Source: Sympetrum striolatum
Taxonomy: Eukaryota > Arthropoda > Insecta > Odonata > Libellulidae
Reading direction: 5' to 3'
Assembly: GCA_947579665.1 (NCBI GenBank)
Contig: OX388345.1
Span: 30,657,849 to 30,721,848 of the forward strand
Length of the DNA stretch: 64,000 nucleotides
The position numbers and the translations under genes were made by a program. The notes under the pieces were generated by a model. The model saw nothing but the letters and a program-made list of their open reading frames with translations, was not told the DNA's origin and ran no database searches. This document shows positions 26,300-38,306 of this stretch, piece after piece. Each line of letters starts with the position of its first letter. The stretch's first letter is position 1.

Positions 26300-27040
26300 T
26301 TCAGGAGAGAAAGAAAACAATTTTCCGCTTACCATAGCAGGAAAGAACGGAACTCCGAGTATTTATTAACTTTCCATTAACGAAGGGCATTTGGAACTTG
26401 TCCCGAGCAATTTTAGACAAACATGCTCCGCTATTTGGGCATCCTAGTTTATTAAGGGGCGCATAGACTTTATTTTCCGATTCGTTAGCTACTCCTCGTG
26501 CGGCATCTTTCTTTCGAACGGCACTTCCCTCTCCTCCCGCTAAAGCCACTCCGTCGTAATGGCACCATAAAATACGCTCAGCACACTTTTTTCCTCCGAC
26601 GAAATGTTGCCGAAGTGATTTGATGAGTTGCGCCCGGAATCGGAAGCGAGACAAGTTTAGCGTCGTTCATTTTTTTCCTCTCCGCCCCCCTTAAACTGAC
26701 CGATAGATTCGTCCACGTAATCGGCGCTAGAGCGGCGCCGGAAACTTGTAAATAAGTGCTCCGCGAAAATGATTTGTCGCCGCGGCCGGAGGAGATTTTG
26801 GAAAGAAACGACACGAGCGGAAACGCCGTTATGGCGGTTCTTTTTCGAGGGCGATGTGAAATATATTGCGGAGACGTGACGGGAAGTTTTTATTTCCACA
26901 TTAGTTCCGTCGTAAGTGTAGATATCGCGGAGAAAAACCGAGATGGTCAACGAGGAGTGCCTCTCCAGAAGTTTTGAAGGATTTATCTCCGGATAAGTTT
27001 TGACGCTTTGGTGATTAGAGCGAAGTTGCAAAAATTTATG
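26300..27040. other. CpG-containing island
   Basis: The most CpG-rich patch in the inferred intron apart from the promoter region, with GTCGCCGCGGCCGGAGGAG near 26777. Minus frames of 117, 78 and 124 codons overlap and none is recognised. Could be an internal promoter or enhancer. Confidence 0.35.
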
Positions 27041-27124
27041 TCGCGCGACCTAGTGGAATTTCATAGAATTTTCAATACAGAGGGAAATGTGGGTAGGTCT
27101 TAGATTCATATAATATTCATCGCA

Positions 27125-27560
27125 GCAAAATAATAATAATAATCGGCTTTAATTGGAGAAGATTGAGATTAAAAGTCTCTTCTTCCATCAAACCCATCGT
27201 CATTAATTATAGACTTATAATTAAACTAACGAGAATACCATGAGAAAAACTTAGAATAATAGTGAATGTAAAAATCCTAAGAAATTAAGGAAAAGATCTT
27301 AGGAAAAATAATTATCCACATCAGGAAAACACCCGCAAGAAGGGGGAATGAAAATTCTGTGCAGACCTACAGATATTCATAACCAAAAGATGAGATAAAA
27401 GAACATGAAAATATATAGAATACACTACCCGTAAGTATATGCATGAATTAAATCAATAAGAAAAACGTAACTAATGATGACTAAACTTTACAAATGTTTA
27501 AGATTTAAGACCTAAAATTACATGGATATTAAGCAATAAAAACCAAATGTAAGTTAGTTT
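27125..27560 (+). repeat. Dispersed repeat family R1, copy B
   Basis: The copy begins near an AAT microsatellite (27129-27142) and runs through AAAGTCTCTTCTTCCATCAA, ACCCATCGTCATTAATTATA, CCTAAGAAATTAAGG, GTGCAGACCTACAGATA and ATGAGATAAAAGAACATG. The order matches copy C. It provides the uninterrupted site against which the hAT insertion in copy C is seen. Confidence 0.65.
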
Positions 27561-27569
27561 AAAGTGTAA

Positions 27570-28650
27570 GCAAAAAATAAAGTACAGGTTATTAAGGTAT
27601 TTCTAAAAAATCAGAACAATGCACCAAATTTTCTGCTGATGATGGTATACGTCAAAAAATTGTTCCCGAACATTTAGATAGCATTTTCCTATCTCTGACA
27701 ATCGAGGATTGAGAACGGAGTATCGAAGTTCCCGAGATCAATCGTTATCTGCCGCTTTATTTTACTATTATTCGCTTTATCCATATTAGTACATCACCAG
27801 CAATAATCGGTACGGCAGTAGATGTTGAATTCAAGCAAATCTGTAGGGGATCAGCGATTACTTGACCCAACGTAGTTTTTCAGCGGTTAGAAACATTCCT
27901 AGCGTAATTAAATAAATATGTCTTACTTAAGGTAGAACGTAATTTCATGTCAGGCCGAATTTTAATACTTTCTGTTTGAATATCAATGTATACATTAGAT
28001 AAATTCGATTCAAAAATAAAAAGTAGTATTGATAATCTTTAATTTTAATAAACGGTAATAAATGTAGAAATACATGGTATTTGATTTACAAATATTACCA
28101 TTTATTTCTGTATCATAAATATGCAATTCCACCAAGTGTTTAGAGATCGATATTTCTATTTTCATTTTAAGATGTTAGGCAACTTTTTTGATACAATTTG
28201 ATTTTAGGTAAGGTGAATAGGAAAAATCGTTTAATAGATACATAGTAAACTGTTTTTTCCGATACGGGTTCTAATATTCGATTTTTTTAGTTTTCAAACG
28301 GAATTTTTTCGTGTTTATGGAATTAATGACAAATCAAATCTTCATTTATGCAAGTTAAGGCCCAAGGCCCTTTTACCTAACTTCAATTGTAAACGGATAT
28401 CTGAATTCCATGTTAAATTACCAGTAGAAAGTTGGAACGAGAAAACGATTAAGAAAAGCCCGAGAATTGGCGGATAGGTATTCCCTCCTGCAAACACTAC
28501 TTTCATTGTATCACCCGAAGTAATCCACATCAACCTATAAGCCCTTAATTATGTAACCGTCCTTGAAAACTCTTAATTAAATTCTTGGGAAATAATATAC
28601 CGGCGCAAGCAACGGAGAGTCTTAATAACATAAAGATTTCGCTGAAAAAT
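27570..28650. other. AT-rich sequence without recognised features
   Basis: Nothing recognised. Confidence 0.5.
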
Positions 28651-28659
28651 AAACCATTC

Positions 28660-29120
28660 ATTGCTCAAACAAGACCGCCAAGTTAAGATGCAGAGAATAT
28701 ATTTCAGCAAACATACTCAACAGCTACTTTCCTTTCATCTTTCTTCTTCAGTTTCCAACCTCTCCATCTCTAGTATTTTTCTTTGCTTACACTCATCCCT
28801 CTTTCGGAGATATCTTCAATTTCGCTCTCTGCACCCAAAAATACCTGCCCTTAAAAAACCGGCTAGGCAAAGATGTTTTCAATAGCAGCTCTGTGTATTT
28901 CAACTCAGCCCATTGAAGATCCCCCACTTGTTTTACTTCTCCCGATTCCCTTACCACACCAATCCTTTCCCTTCGCCATCCATCCCTTATAAACCCCCCG
29001 AACTCCCTTTCCCATGAGGTTGCCAACTTTCACTGCTTCTCCCAAAATGGGAATAGATACGACATTGCCGAAATGGGGCACATTTACCCTACTTTCACCT
29101 AAAGCAATCACGATACAAGC
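28660..29120 (+). other. Pyrimidine-rich block
   Basis: C/T-rich plus strand with CTCCATCTCTAG and CCTTTCCCTTCGCC stretches; frames of 68-77 codons on both strands are unrecognised. Confidence 0.4.
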
Positions 29121-29980
29121 GCATTAAAAAAGGGAATAAATTACCCGTGCGATTTATTCAAATGAAATGCTAGGAACGGAAAGCTTGCATATTGCTGGCG
29201 CAAAATGTTTCTCATGGGGGTTCTTTCCTTCTTTATATCTATTCTTTAAAAGCTATTCTATTCATTAAACGGAAATTTTAAAGCTGCTCATTAAATACAA
29301 TAGCATTAATAAATGATGTTATTACGTAAATCTTTAATTATCTTGCCTATCCGCCATCTACATCCCTACTTCATTTACTAGCACAGATTATTTCGTTGAA
29401 CTAAGGCGAAACGGAATTCCACACAGTGACAGCTGATTCAATTGAGTATATTATCTGTGATAATTTAACGTCAAACTAAAAGTATTATCCTTCAGAAGAG
29501 CTTCACTTGATTTCCATACACTCCCCTAGCAGTAAATTACACTAACTTAATACCTTACTAACTACCATCTAAATTAATTATTTTGTCACTAGATCTAATT
29601 ACGTTCTCGTTCTTTTAGTATCCTTTTAGTCTGTAATAGAGATATATCGTCCTCTATTGAGATTGTTCCATTACATTATCCATTCCCTAGGTATTCAGGA
29701 CATATTTAACACATCTTAAAATATAATCAGCATTACCATCAGTTGAGATTTAATATTCATATTATAAATTGTTGTTAGTTTTAGAACTTATATTCTATTT
29801 TCAAAAGTTAATTGAGCTATATTGTTTTTAAGTACTATTTGGCGATATTTTTTTCTAAGTAAGCGACTTTTCTGGATGTATACAATGATATCGTCAAATT
29901 TTAATTGACATATCTGCTCGCTAATCAACTAACATCCTAACAAATATTTTTTACGCATTAATTAACTAGTTTTTCACATT
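29120..29980. other. AT-rich sequence without recognised features
   Basis: Nothing recognised. Confidence 0.5.
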
Positions 29981-29984
29981 TCAC

Positions 29985-30370
29985 CCTCTTCTCCTTCGTT
30001 TCCACCTTTACAGGCTAACTCATCTTACTCTAATTTCCCTCTCTACTTACTTCTTATATCAACCTCTTCCCTACTCTCCAGCCTACATTCTCTACTACAT
30101 CTGAACCTTCCCTAACCATCCGCTCATATATTATTTCCCTTCCACTCAATTCTTAATTAGAAAATTTTCCTTCCTCTAACTTCCACCTCTCTTACCTTTC
30201 CTTCTCTTTTTCCTTATTACCATACCCTCCTAACTTCCGAAAAGACAGTAGAACGGTGCCAGAATGAACATCTACCCCTCCATCCCTCCCCCTCCCCTCT
30301 CGCATCATTCACACCATACGTCACTATCCCTCCCCTTCAACGCCCCTTCGCCAATGGCAGGAAAGTTTCT
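29985..30370 (+). repeat. Long polypyrimidine tract
   Basis: About 380 bases strongly biased to C and T (for example CTCTTACCTTTCCTTCTC, CCCTCCATCCCTCCCCCTCC). On the minus strand, the inferred direction of transcription, it would be purine-rich RNA. Confidence 0.6.
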
Positions 30371-30856
30371 ACCTCCGATAATTGCTTTTTTCCTTACTGT
30401 AACGCGGTCAGTAATCGAGATTAATCTCTTAAATGCGATCAAATGTATGCCAATGCGAGAGGTTTTGCTGGAGTGAATATAACAAATTAACGATCGAGAT
30501 AAAAAGTATAAATCTGTATGAGTGATTGACGTTAACAGCTAATAGTACGTATTGCTAGAGGTCCATTAAAGAATGACTACGACATTTTACGGACGCCTAT
30601 GCATGAGATCATTGCGGAGGTAACAGACAAGCCGTGTCTAGCGCTGAACGTTACTGAGCTAATGTTCCTGCGAATGTCGACTGCGTAAACAAGGTACCTT
30701 ATTGTCCTAGTTTTCGATTAAATAAACCTACAACATTAAGTACTTGTGATGCCATATGCATCGAAGAAGAAGCAAAAATAATGTCGGAACTTAACTGCGA
30801 CTGGCCTAGCCGTACAAAAGTGCGTCACAATGTATTTGAAACAATAACTACAACGG

Positions 30857-31640
30857 ATATTATTATTAGTATTATTATTTCATAAACTGCAAGTAGGCTG
30901 TAGGCCAGGTGGCAGTTTTTCTACATACTCATATACAGTTCATCTAAATACATACATTTACATATGACATATAAATTGTTATTTCTGGATTTTTTTGGGG
31001 TTCATGACAGGCCTTCCCGGCTATCGTAGCGGTCCCAGGGTAAAACCCCACCATACCATCACCCTTCCAAGCAATCCCTTACTTCCTCCAGAACTTCTAC
31101 AATTCTAAAATCCCCTTACATTCTATAATACTCTTATCTACTTCAATACATTAAAACATTTCTTTTTAAAAGATTTTGTATAGTTAGGCAAGGGGCTTAA
31201 AAGCGATCCAGGTAACTTATTCCATTCTGAAATGCCTCTGTCAAGAAAAGAATATTTCGCGATGTCCGTTCTTTGCCGCCGAGGCTTAATTTTAAATTCG
31301 TGGCTATCTTCTCCGCAGTATTCTGGTTTCTCCGTAGCATTTTTAAATACTTCCCAACCATTTTTACTTGAAATTATGTTGTAAATAGAACCTAGTCGAT
31401 TTATTTTTCTCCTTTTCTCTAACCTTCCACACCTAAGAGTCTAATATTTATGTGACGCTGTCCGTTTTTCTAAATCTGCCCATTACATATCAATCTGCTT
31501 TCCTTTGTACTTTATTTATTTTTTTGATCGACAACATCGATATGGATCACACACGGTTGTCGCTTATTCAAGAATCGGTCTTATCGGGATATACAAATTA
31601 TCTAGTCCGGAAATTGACTAAAAAGTACGAAAATCTTTTG
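30857..31640 (-). mobile_element. 5'-truncated non-LTR retrotransposon (Jockey/CR1-like), 3' end, minus strand
   Basis: On the minus strand the translation shows RPILE, a stop, ATTVCDPY near 31590, then INKVQRKAD and RKTDSVT, a frameshift near 31420, then LEKRRKINRLGSIYNI. It continues in an open frame through KPRRQRTDIAKYSFLDRG and ISEWNKLPGSLL to a stop at 31140-31138. These match the family pattern RPxLEYAxxVWDP, then VQRRA, then SVTxML, then LExRR, then SRAIxEWNxLP. The last 80 codons are uninterrupted. About 280 bases of 3' UTR end in an AATAATAATACTAATAATAAT-type tail at 30857-30883. The upstream stops and frameshift make it a relic. Confidence 0.88.
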
Positions 31641-32384
31641 TAGTAAAAGCACTTATAACAAAATTGTACTTAAATGCATTTCTCCTGGAATCTTCTTAAA
31701 GATTCAATACCCTCCCTAAAGGAAACAGTGTTCCCACTTGTATCCGTTTATAATTGTTGGACAATCACAGAGACAGGTCAACATGGAACCTTTGTATTAG
31801 AATGTTTATTAACCATTCCGCCTCGGTTTCATGCGATTCTTACTTTTACTGTTTTACATGTAAAATCAACCAATAATCCGTGATTGCTGCACTTTCCCCT
31901 TTCGAAAAAAATATTCTTAAGTTCATATTTTTCTCAGAGAAGAGAAGAAAAGTGTCCTATTACGTCGAATGAAAATGATGAAAAGATGAAAAATAATTTG
32001 ATTTTAATTTATGATTCAAAAACTATCAACAGATACATTCACCTTCTTATAGTCAATAGTATGGCAAAATGAACACTTCTTTCAAACAGAATACTTTTTA
32101 TCGTGAACAGTTTCTCGAGGGAGCTTTCATCTCCAATAAGTAAAATAACCACAATAATTATAGCTATTCCTTCTTGACGGTTTCCATAGTAATTTTTTAC
32201 CTAACTGAACAATAATTCCTTCGAAAGAGTAGTTTGCAAACGTTTTGTGGGGATATGATGTGATGTGAAAAAGAAATGTGTGATTATACTTCATGTACTT
32301 GAAGATTCTACAGCGTTGAATAAACCGGTCGTGATGACGAAATGTTAAGGAAATTTGGTTTTTCTCTTCCGTGATATGACTTCC

Positions 32385-32705
32385 ACAAATAAACGCCTGG
32401 AAACATTAATTTTACTCATAATTTCCTACAAATTTCATTTTTGAGAAATCACAGAGAAGAATATTTTGAGAAAAAGTACGTTTTGTCCGTCTTCTGCCGA
32501 AGCACTGGTTTTACTTTATCAAGCCAACTTTAGAGTCATAAATTCACAAATTAACACATGGATGCATTGATTTCACCCATAGTTTTCCACAAATGCCATT
32601 CATGAAAAGTCAAAGAAGGACTATTTTGAGGAAAAAATTACGCTATGCATGTCTCCTGCGGGAACAGACCCTTTAGTTAATCAATTTAACTTTAGAGTCA
32701 GAAAC
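32385..32705 (+). repeat. Two-unit tandem duplication, period about 162 bases
   Basis: Both units share, in order, (T)CACAAATAAACxxxTGGA, TTTCACxCATA(A/G)TTT, ATTTTGAG(A/G)AAAAA, CTCxTGCxG, ACTTTAGAGTCA. The anchor AACTTTAGAGTCA occurs at 32526 and 32688. Confidence 0.7.
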
Positions 32706-33248
32706 CATGCCAAGGATAATGAGAGAGAAATGGGATATTAATAGCGAATCCTTTTTCAATTCGCCCCTCAGTCCATTATGGGGCGTGCTCCGTTTCCCGA
32801 AGGCAGGATGCATATTACCCCCGTGGAGCATAAGCTCAGCTACTCGCCTCATAGTCCGAGTCCACCGAGATTTCTTTTCCACCTCTCTTATAATCTCCAC
32901 TCCAGACTGCCCTCGAGCATATCTGCTCTTTAATTCAGAGCGCCAGAGACCGGTTTGTAAGGCTTTTCAATTCAAAGAAGGGCGGGAGAGGTTACGGGAT
33001 GAAATCAGCTCCAACAGATGCATCCTTTTGTCCCCCTACTGTCCGCTTCATTAACTACTCATGCGCGGGAACCTGGGCTTTGATACGAACATCGGTCATA
33101 TGCGATTCCCGGAAATAGAATTGAGAAAATCGTATCCATGTAATTTCGCGTTTGTTTTGTTTCACTAACTCAAAACCGGACATGTTTTGGCATAATTTTG
33201 ACTGGTGTAAGATTGAAATAGAACAAATTATAAAACGAATAGAAGATC

Positions 33249-33374
33249 TAATATTTAAATTCACACAAAACCACAAAATACCTACACACACTACCGTGAT
33301 TTCGATCGCATCATCATCAGGAAAACATTAGTGTGTCTATTTATTTTGTGGTTCTGTAAAAATTGAAATATTAA
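33249..33374. repeat. Imperfect palindrome, arms about 45 bases
   Basis: AATATTTAAATTCACACAAA then CCACAAAATA and ACACACTA on the left pairs with TAGTGTGT, TATTTTGTGGTTCTG and AAATTGAAATATT on the right. The 36-base centre includes GATCGCATCATCATCAGG. A foldback element or the end of a larger retroelement is possible. Confidence 0.6.
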
Positions 33375-33388
33375 GATCTATTATTTTT

Positions 33389-34262
33389 ACTTTCTCCATA
33401 TACGTAGAGAAAGTATTGTTTCCATGAAAAAAATTGACTTTGAGATTTCAACGGAAAAACATGTTTTGGGGTCCCTAGAACACGTTTTGACCATTTTCGG
33501 AATCATGTCTGTGTGTGTGTGTGTGTGTGTGTCTGTGTTTGTGGGCGCTCTAACTTAAAAACAATTAGTCGTATCAATACCAAACTTCATATATAGCACT
33601 GTGGTTGGTGCTGTCAGAGTTGATTAGTTTTTGGAGTAAATCGATTGACTGGAAGTCGAGCTTTATTCTTCGAAGCAAATTTCCGGTTTTGCAAAATATA
33701 TCGTGAAATACTGATAAACCGGAAGTTGCTAATTATGTACATTGTGGGCGCTCTAACATGAAAACTATTAGACCTATCAACACCAAATTTCATATATAGT
33801 ACTTTGGTTGGTGTCGTTAAAGTTGATTAGTTTTTGGAGTAAATTGGTTTACCGAAAGTGGAGCTTTAGTTTTCGAAGCCCGTTTCCGTTTTTGCAAAAT
33901 ATCTCTATTAATCTAATATTTAGGTATATAATATTATTTATAAAAGTTTTAGAAAATTTAATTTACTATAACCTTTGAATGAAACATACTTTTGTATAAT
34001 TGATTGTTTAGGAGTTATTCATAAAATATTGATAAACCGGAAGTTGCTGATTGTGTACTTTGTGGGCGCTCTGCGCGCTGTGGGCGAAAGGCCAATTTCA
34101 TCGTTTTTCATCGAACATGTCCCAAAAAACATTATTTATAATGTTTATGACGCAAAAAATAATATGATATAAATTAATCACTTATCTTCCAAGTTTAGAT
34201 TGAATATAGAGTTCGAAAATACTGTCGTACGTGAACATTTACATCTTATATATGGAGAAAGT
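33389..34262. mobile_element. 874-base element with terminal hairpin and internal tandem units
   Basis: The left end, ACTTTCTCCATATACGTAGA then GAAAGT, is itself a hairpin. The right end, CTTATATATGGAGAAAGT, is its inverted partner. Inside are a CA/GT microsatellite (33508-33533) and units starting GTGGGCGCTCT at 33541, 33744 and 34062. Units share ATCAA(T/C)ACCAAA(C/T)TTCATATATAG, GTTGGTG and TTGATTAGTTTTTGGAGTAAAT blocks. The third unit is preceded by a roughly 115-base insert. No protein is encoded. Confidence 0.7.
33505..33540 (+). repeat. GT microsatellite
   Basis: A GT dinucleotide run of about 10 units with nearby CTGTG variants, inside the 33389-34262 element. Confidence 0.9.
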
Positions 34263-34689
34263 CATGTGCTGGCCACATCAGATTTTTTAAATTATAATCA
34301 TCTTCCACCAAGTGAAGACCGGAATTGCCAACGCTATTGAAAGAACTATTTGATTAAATGTTTCACATGCAAAAATAATGGGAATTCCGATGTGGCTGCA
34401 CTTTCGTCCTTCGAAGACTCGTTCTTAAGCTCATAATATTCTGAGAGAATATAAAAAAGTAAAGTAAAAAGAAACCTACTTCATGTACCTGAAGATGCTA
34501 CACCGTTAGACAAACTCTTCATTAAATTCTCATGGGCGAGGCTTCGCTCATCGCTCATACGAGATTCGCGGAAATAGAATTGAGAAAATCGTAGCCATTT
34601 TCATCTCAAACCAGTATTCCCCCAGTTTAGATAGAATGCTAACTATTTAACGTTATGCTCGTTGTAATAAACTGCCTTTGGTGCTACAT

Positions 34690-34890
34690 CTCTACTTGGG
34701 CCAAGGTTTGGCCAAACAAAATTACCGTGGCTGCGATACGTGGTTTGCGCCTCGACTCCCACGCCAGCTTATGTTGGCTCTTCCAGACCGCATTTGACCC
34801 GTAAATTCAGTGATTCCACCGGGAATTGAACCCAGTGGGGGCCATGACGATGGTGGTGATGATGAAGATGACCCACTTGGCTAATTGGGA
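34690..34890 (-). mobile_element. tRNA-derived SINE with ATC-type insertion in the tRNA part
   Basis: On the minus strand an A box (TAGCCAAGTGG) near 34880 is followed by a B box (GGGTTCAATTCC) near 34830. The region between them is expanded by an ATC/ACC trinucleotide tract. The body continues through GCGGTCTGGAAGAGCCAAC. It is a decayed retroposon, not a functional tRNA, because the acceptor stem does not pair. Confidence 0.65.
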
Positions 34891-34899
34891 GAGGTCGTA

Positions 34900-36500
34900 A
34901 TGCAAAACGAACGAAATTCTCGCCTTAAATTAAAACCCACATTTTGTGTAACACGGATTCTTTTATAAATAAAATATCGACAGAATATTTGAAAAATAAT
35001 TACCGTCCAAGGATATTTTTCACAGAAATAAGAGGGATAAGAGCGAACTATAATTTAAAGTAATATTTAGTATCATATTCTAGCGATTTTACAAACTCAT
35101 TATTTTAGTTGCAAAATTAATAGCAACATACTGTCGATATCTCGCTGAATGATCCTCATACGTTGAGGCTACTCATTCGAGATACTTCAGGAATAAAATA
35201 TAACGATGAAGAATTCCTAACCAATGATACTTCGGGCATAAATCTCAATGGTGCGAGAGCAATAAGTAATAACATGCGGACGAATTTAGCAGAAACGTAA
35301 AGAGTTATCCGTGTTTGAAGCAAGCAGCAGAAAACTACCTGCAATCTAGAGTTTGGAATAACATGCTATCATTCACTTAACGTCGTTGAATCAGAATGCG
35401 AATATATGTTGAACTTAGGAGGTTTACTAAATTAGATATTACTTGTCACGTCAGTTCACGATTTGTCTCCATCACGTTATCTTTCTACTCCCGATCACAA
35501 GTCTCTCAGAGGGAAACATTTCAGAAAGTGGCGTAAATCTGCCTTAATATGTTTACTGGATTGATATTTCGAAAGCTACTTATCGTATAGGTCCAGCCAG
35601 AAACAAGTTTTTCATTCAACATGTAAGATGACTTTCGAAGATATATTTCGGAGAGGAAGATTTTTGCGTCCGTTCTTGCAAATTACAAATCTCAGTTCCT
35701 AGTCTACTCGATACGTAAAAGCTAAAATAGTTTCACTAAAGGAGCACCCCATCTGAATATATTAAAAGTTGAAAATTTTTATATGGTTATAAGACATAGC
35801 AAATTATTCCATCATTTACACAACGCATTCACAAAGAGAACCTTACCGAAAATGCTGAGTGAAGAGTTATCTAAATTTATGGACTTCTGGTATCGTTTAA
35901 TTTAAGAAGATGACAACTGGGAATTACTGATTATGTATTTTTAATGCCACGAAGAATTGTATTATAAAATAAAAGAAAAGAAAGTGAAAAAATTAGTTTC
36001 AAATACAATAAGAACAGAATATCAGAAACAAAACTAAAAGTGGTAGATATTCATTTAACGAGTGCAACTCTACTATTAACAAAATATTATCAACAACTTT
36101 TAAATACTATCATCGTTCAGGACTGATATTTCAAAAAGTTGTCTATGAAAAGGAGAAACGAGGATGGTGCCATTACGGAAATAATTATACATGCAAACAA
36201 CTGATAATGCCTCGATTATCGAGAATTCTAATCACGAAATAACCATTCTATTACTTGCGTCAATTTCTTTACTAGACAACCCAAATTGCTCTCTATATAA
36301 AAGGCAAAACTGTATTATGAGCATTGTAAATAAAGAACGAAGGACATACTGAAATTCCACCTCTTTCCCACTCATGTAAAATCCTTTTGTTCATGAACTA
36401 CTTTTTAGAGAGTTATGGATCAGTATCATAAAAATTATTTCCACTTATTCATCTTCAAGTGCCAGATAACGTATCATAAGGCAAACACATAAGGAAGAAA
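34900..36500. other. AT-rich sequence without recognised features
   Basis: Two ATACTTC(A/G)GG(A/C)ATAAA blocks at 35179 and 35228; nothing else. Confidence 0.45.
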
Positions 36501-37090
36501 AGAAGGTTTTGAGGGAATCGCTTTTCCATGCTTTAGTCCCCATTATATTATCAAAGAAGGTATCTTCTTATCCCTGTCTCAACTTTTCCTTTTATTTCTC
36601 CCAAAACCCCCACTCCTTCTGCAATGTCGTGTCTCGGAAAGCATTTCATAGCACCTGATGATGCATCTTCATATAATGCAAGCGAGCGCTCCAGGAATAC
36701 GTGCGGAAGAAACACGAAATGCCCTTATTTGCCCAGACATATTAATTAATGCACGAAACACTGACCTCACCTCTTTGTTAATAAAGTTTCAATAGATAAA
36801 GCCCCCTTGAAGGCCTAATATTCTGCTTGATGAACGCCCCTAGCTTCCGGCACAAACTCGGATAATGTTGGGTAAGTAGAACGATGTATCCACCGCGATT
36901 ATTCCGAGGTAAGGCCGCTGATAAGTCTTTGAGGCATTACCTAGTTCCTGAGGTCTTCATCCCATGTCATCCATCCTGTTTCACCGATCGCAAACAAGTC
37001 TCTTGCAACAGAAACCGTTCCCCGACTTGAACACGTTCTACTTTCGTAATTGATACGCCGACACCTCTAAACTGCCTATCGCACGCATAA
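36500..37090. other. Patch of more balanced composition
   Basis: Contains CpG-bearing stretches (GCGAGCGCTCC, CCACCGCGATTATTCCGAGG). No gene or repeat recognised. Confidence 0.3.
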
Positions 37091-38220
37091 GTAAAGTAAT
37101 TACGCTAGATTTTGAGTAAACAATCTTCAACGGATTCATTCATTTTACTATGCAGACTTTACTGAAGTGGAGCTCCACCGAGTAAATTCTTATTGATTCC
37201 ATACTAAAATTCTAATTTGTTATAAACTGGACTTCTAAGAGATAAAAATATAGTCCTGAAAGAGTAATAATATTTGAGCAATAGTTCTCGAATTTTATTA
37301 CAACTAATGGTATCCCTTTTAAGGAATCATATATAGTTTAAGAAAATAAAAAATCAGCATGGAGACGAGTGGTCAAACACACACGAAATGATAACTTCCT
37401 TAGGTTGTAAAAACAAACTGTGAATTTAGGTGAAAAAGTGAGCACCAAAGATGGATGAAAAATGATCGAATCATATGTTTGAAACGGAAAGAAAATTGAA
37501 ATTGCTCGAGAAAGTCGAAATATTTTTAAGGCTAACTACACCATTTAAATCAAGCAATATTGCGACATTTTGATGATCAAAATGAAGCATTTGATTTATT
37601 TACCCAGTGAAACGTTTCCAATTTAAATGCCTAATACAATACAAATAGACATAACTACAAGTAAACAAGTATAATGCTAACGAACCTCAAAGGAAAATAT
37701 TCCCTTAAAATAATTCCCATCTTTGATTGGCGTATCAAATTCCAATTTGAAAAGTCACGTTTCTTTGAATAATTTTGTATGCCACGGGAAACATCTTCAA
37801 AACTTAAATGTATATGTAAATATTTCACAACATAAATTAAGAACAAATTATTACTTAAAAAAAATCACTTTTAAATTTATAATTACCTTACTATCCCAAA
37901 CTAAATCATCTTGCGATGTATATTTGTCAGCTACTCGTGACTATAGAAAACTCAAAGGGGACTACCGAACTCTTATGATGGGCTTGACTGTAACATTAAC
38001 GTCATCATCCATTCACATTTTCATTCTCATGCCCACGCGTTTATCCGAAGGTCAGAGGAGTTTTTATAAAAGTCAATCGCACTTTCATAAACGAGGGCAT
38101 GGGAATAACATATCCCAGATTGGCTCAACTATAAACGCTGTTCCTCGTTTAACCTTTACGCTATTTCTATAAAGACTATGCGGTCTCTCGTCAAAGTAAG
38201 CTAAAATAATAGGTAGTCCC
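37090..38220. other. AT-rich sequence without recognised features
   Basis: A 149-codon plus frame (37723-38172) is the longest in this stretch but is AT-biased, ends in a different composition, and has no recognisable domain. Confidence 0.4.
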
Positions 38221-38306
38221 GATGGGCATTTTAATCCTGCGTAATAACAATAATACGTGTTCAATTGGGTGTAATTGAAACTAAAGTTCTCATCTTCCAT
38301 CAAACG

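Larger units (their letters stand above)
31830..34600 (+). repeat. Split and intact copies of one dispersed repeat
   Basis: The intact copy (34340-34600) has, in order, TTTCACATGCAAAA, TGGCTGCACTTTCG, TTCTTAAGCTCATA, CTTCATGTACCTGAAGATGC, CTTCATTAAATTCTCATG and GGAAATAGAATTGAGAAAAT. The other copy has the same order broken in three: 31845-31945, 32283-32340 and 33045-33150. Gaps hold a tandem pair (32385-32705) and other sequence. The 33389-34262 element lies between the copies. Confidence 0.6.

Noticed and set aside
33270..33353. CTGATGA followed by GAAA on the minus strand, resembling a hammerhead ribozyme core
   Set aside because: Stem II does not close next to the core and stem III does not pair in register, so only the short conserved words are present.
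37723..38172. 149-codon plus frame as a gene
   Set aside because: AT-driven residue composition, no domain, and no neighbouring exons.
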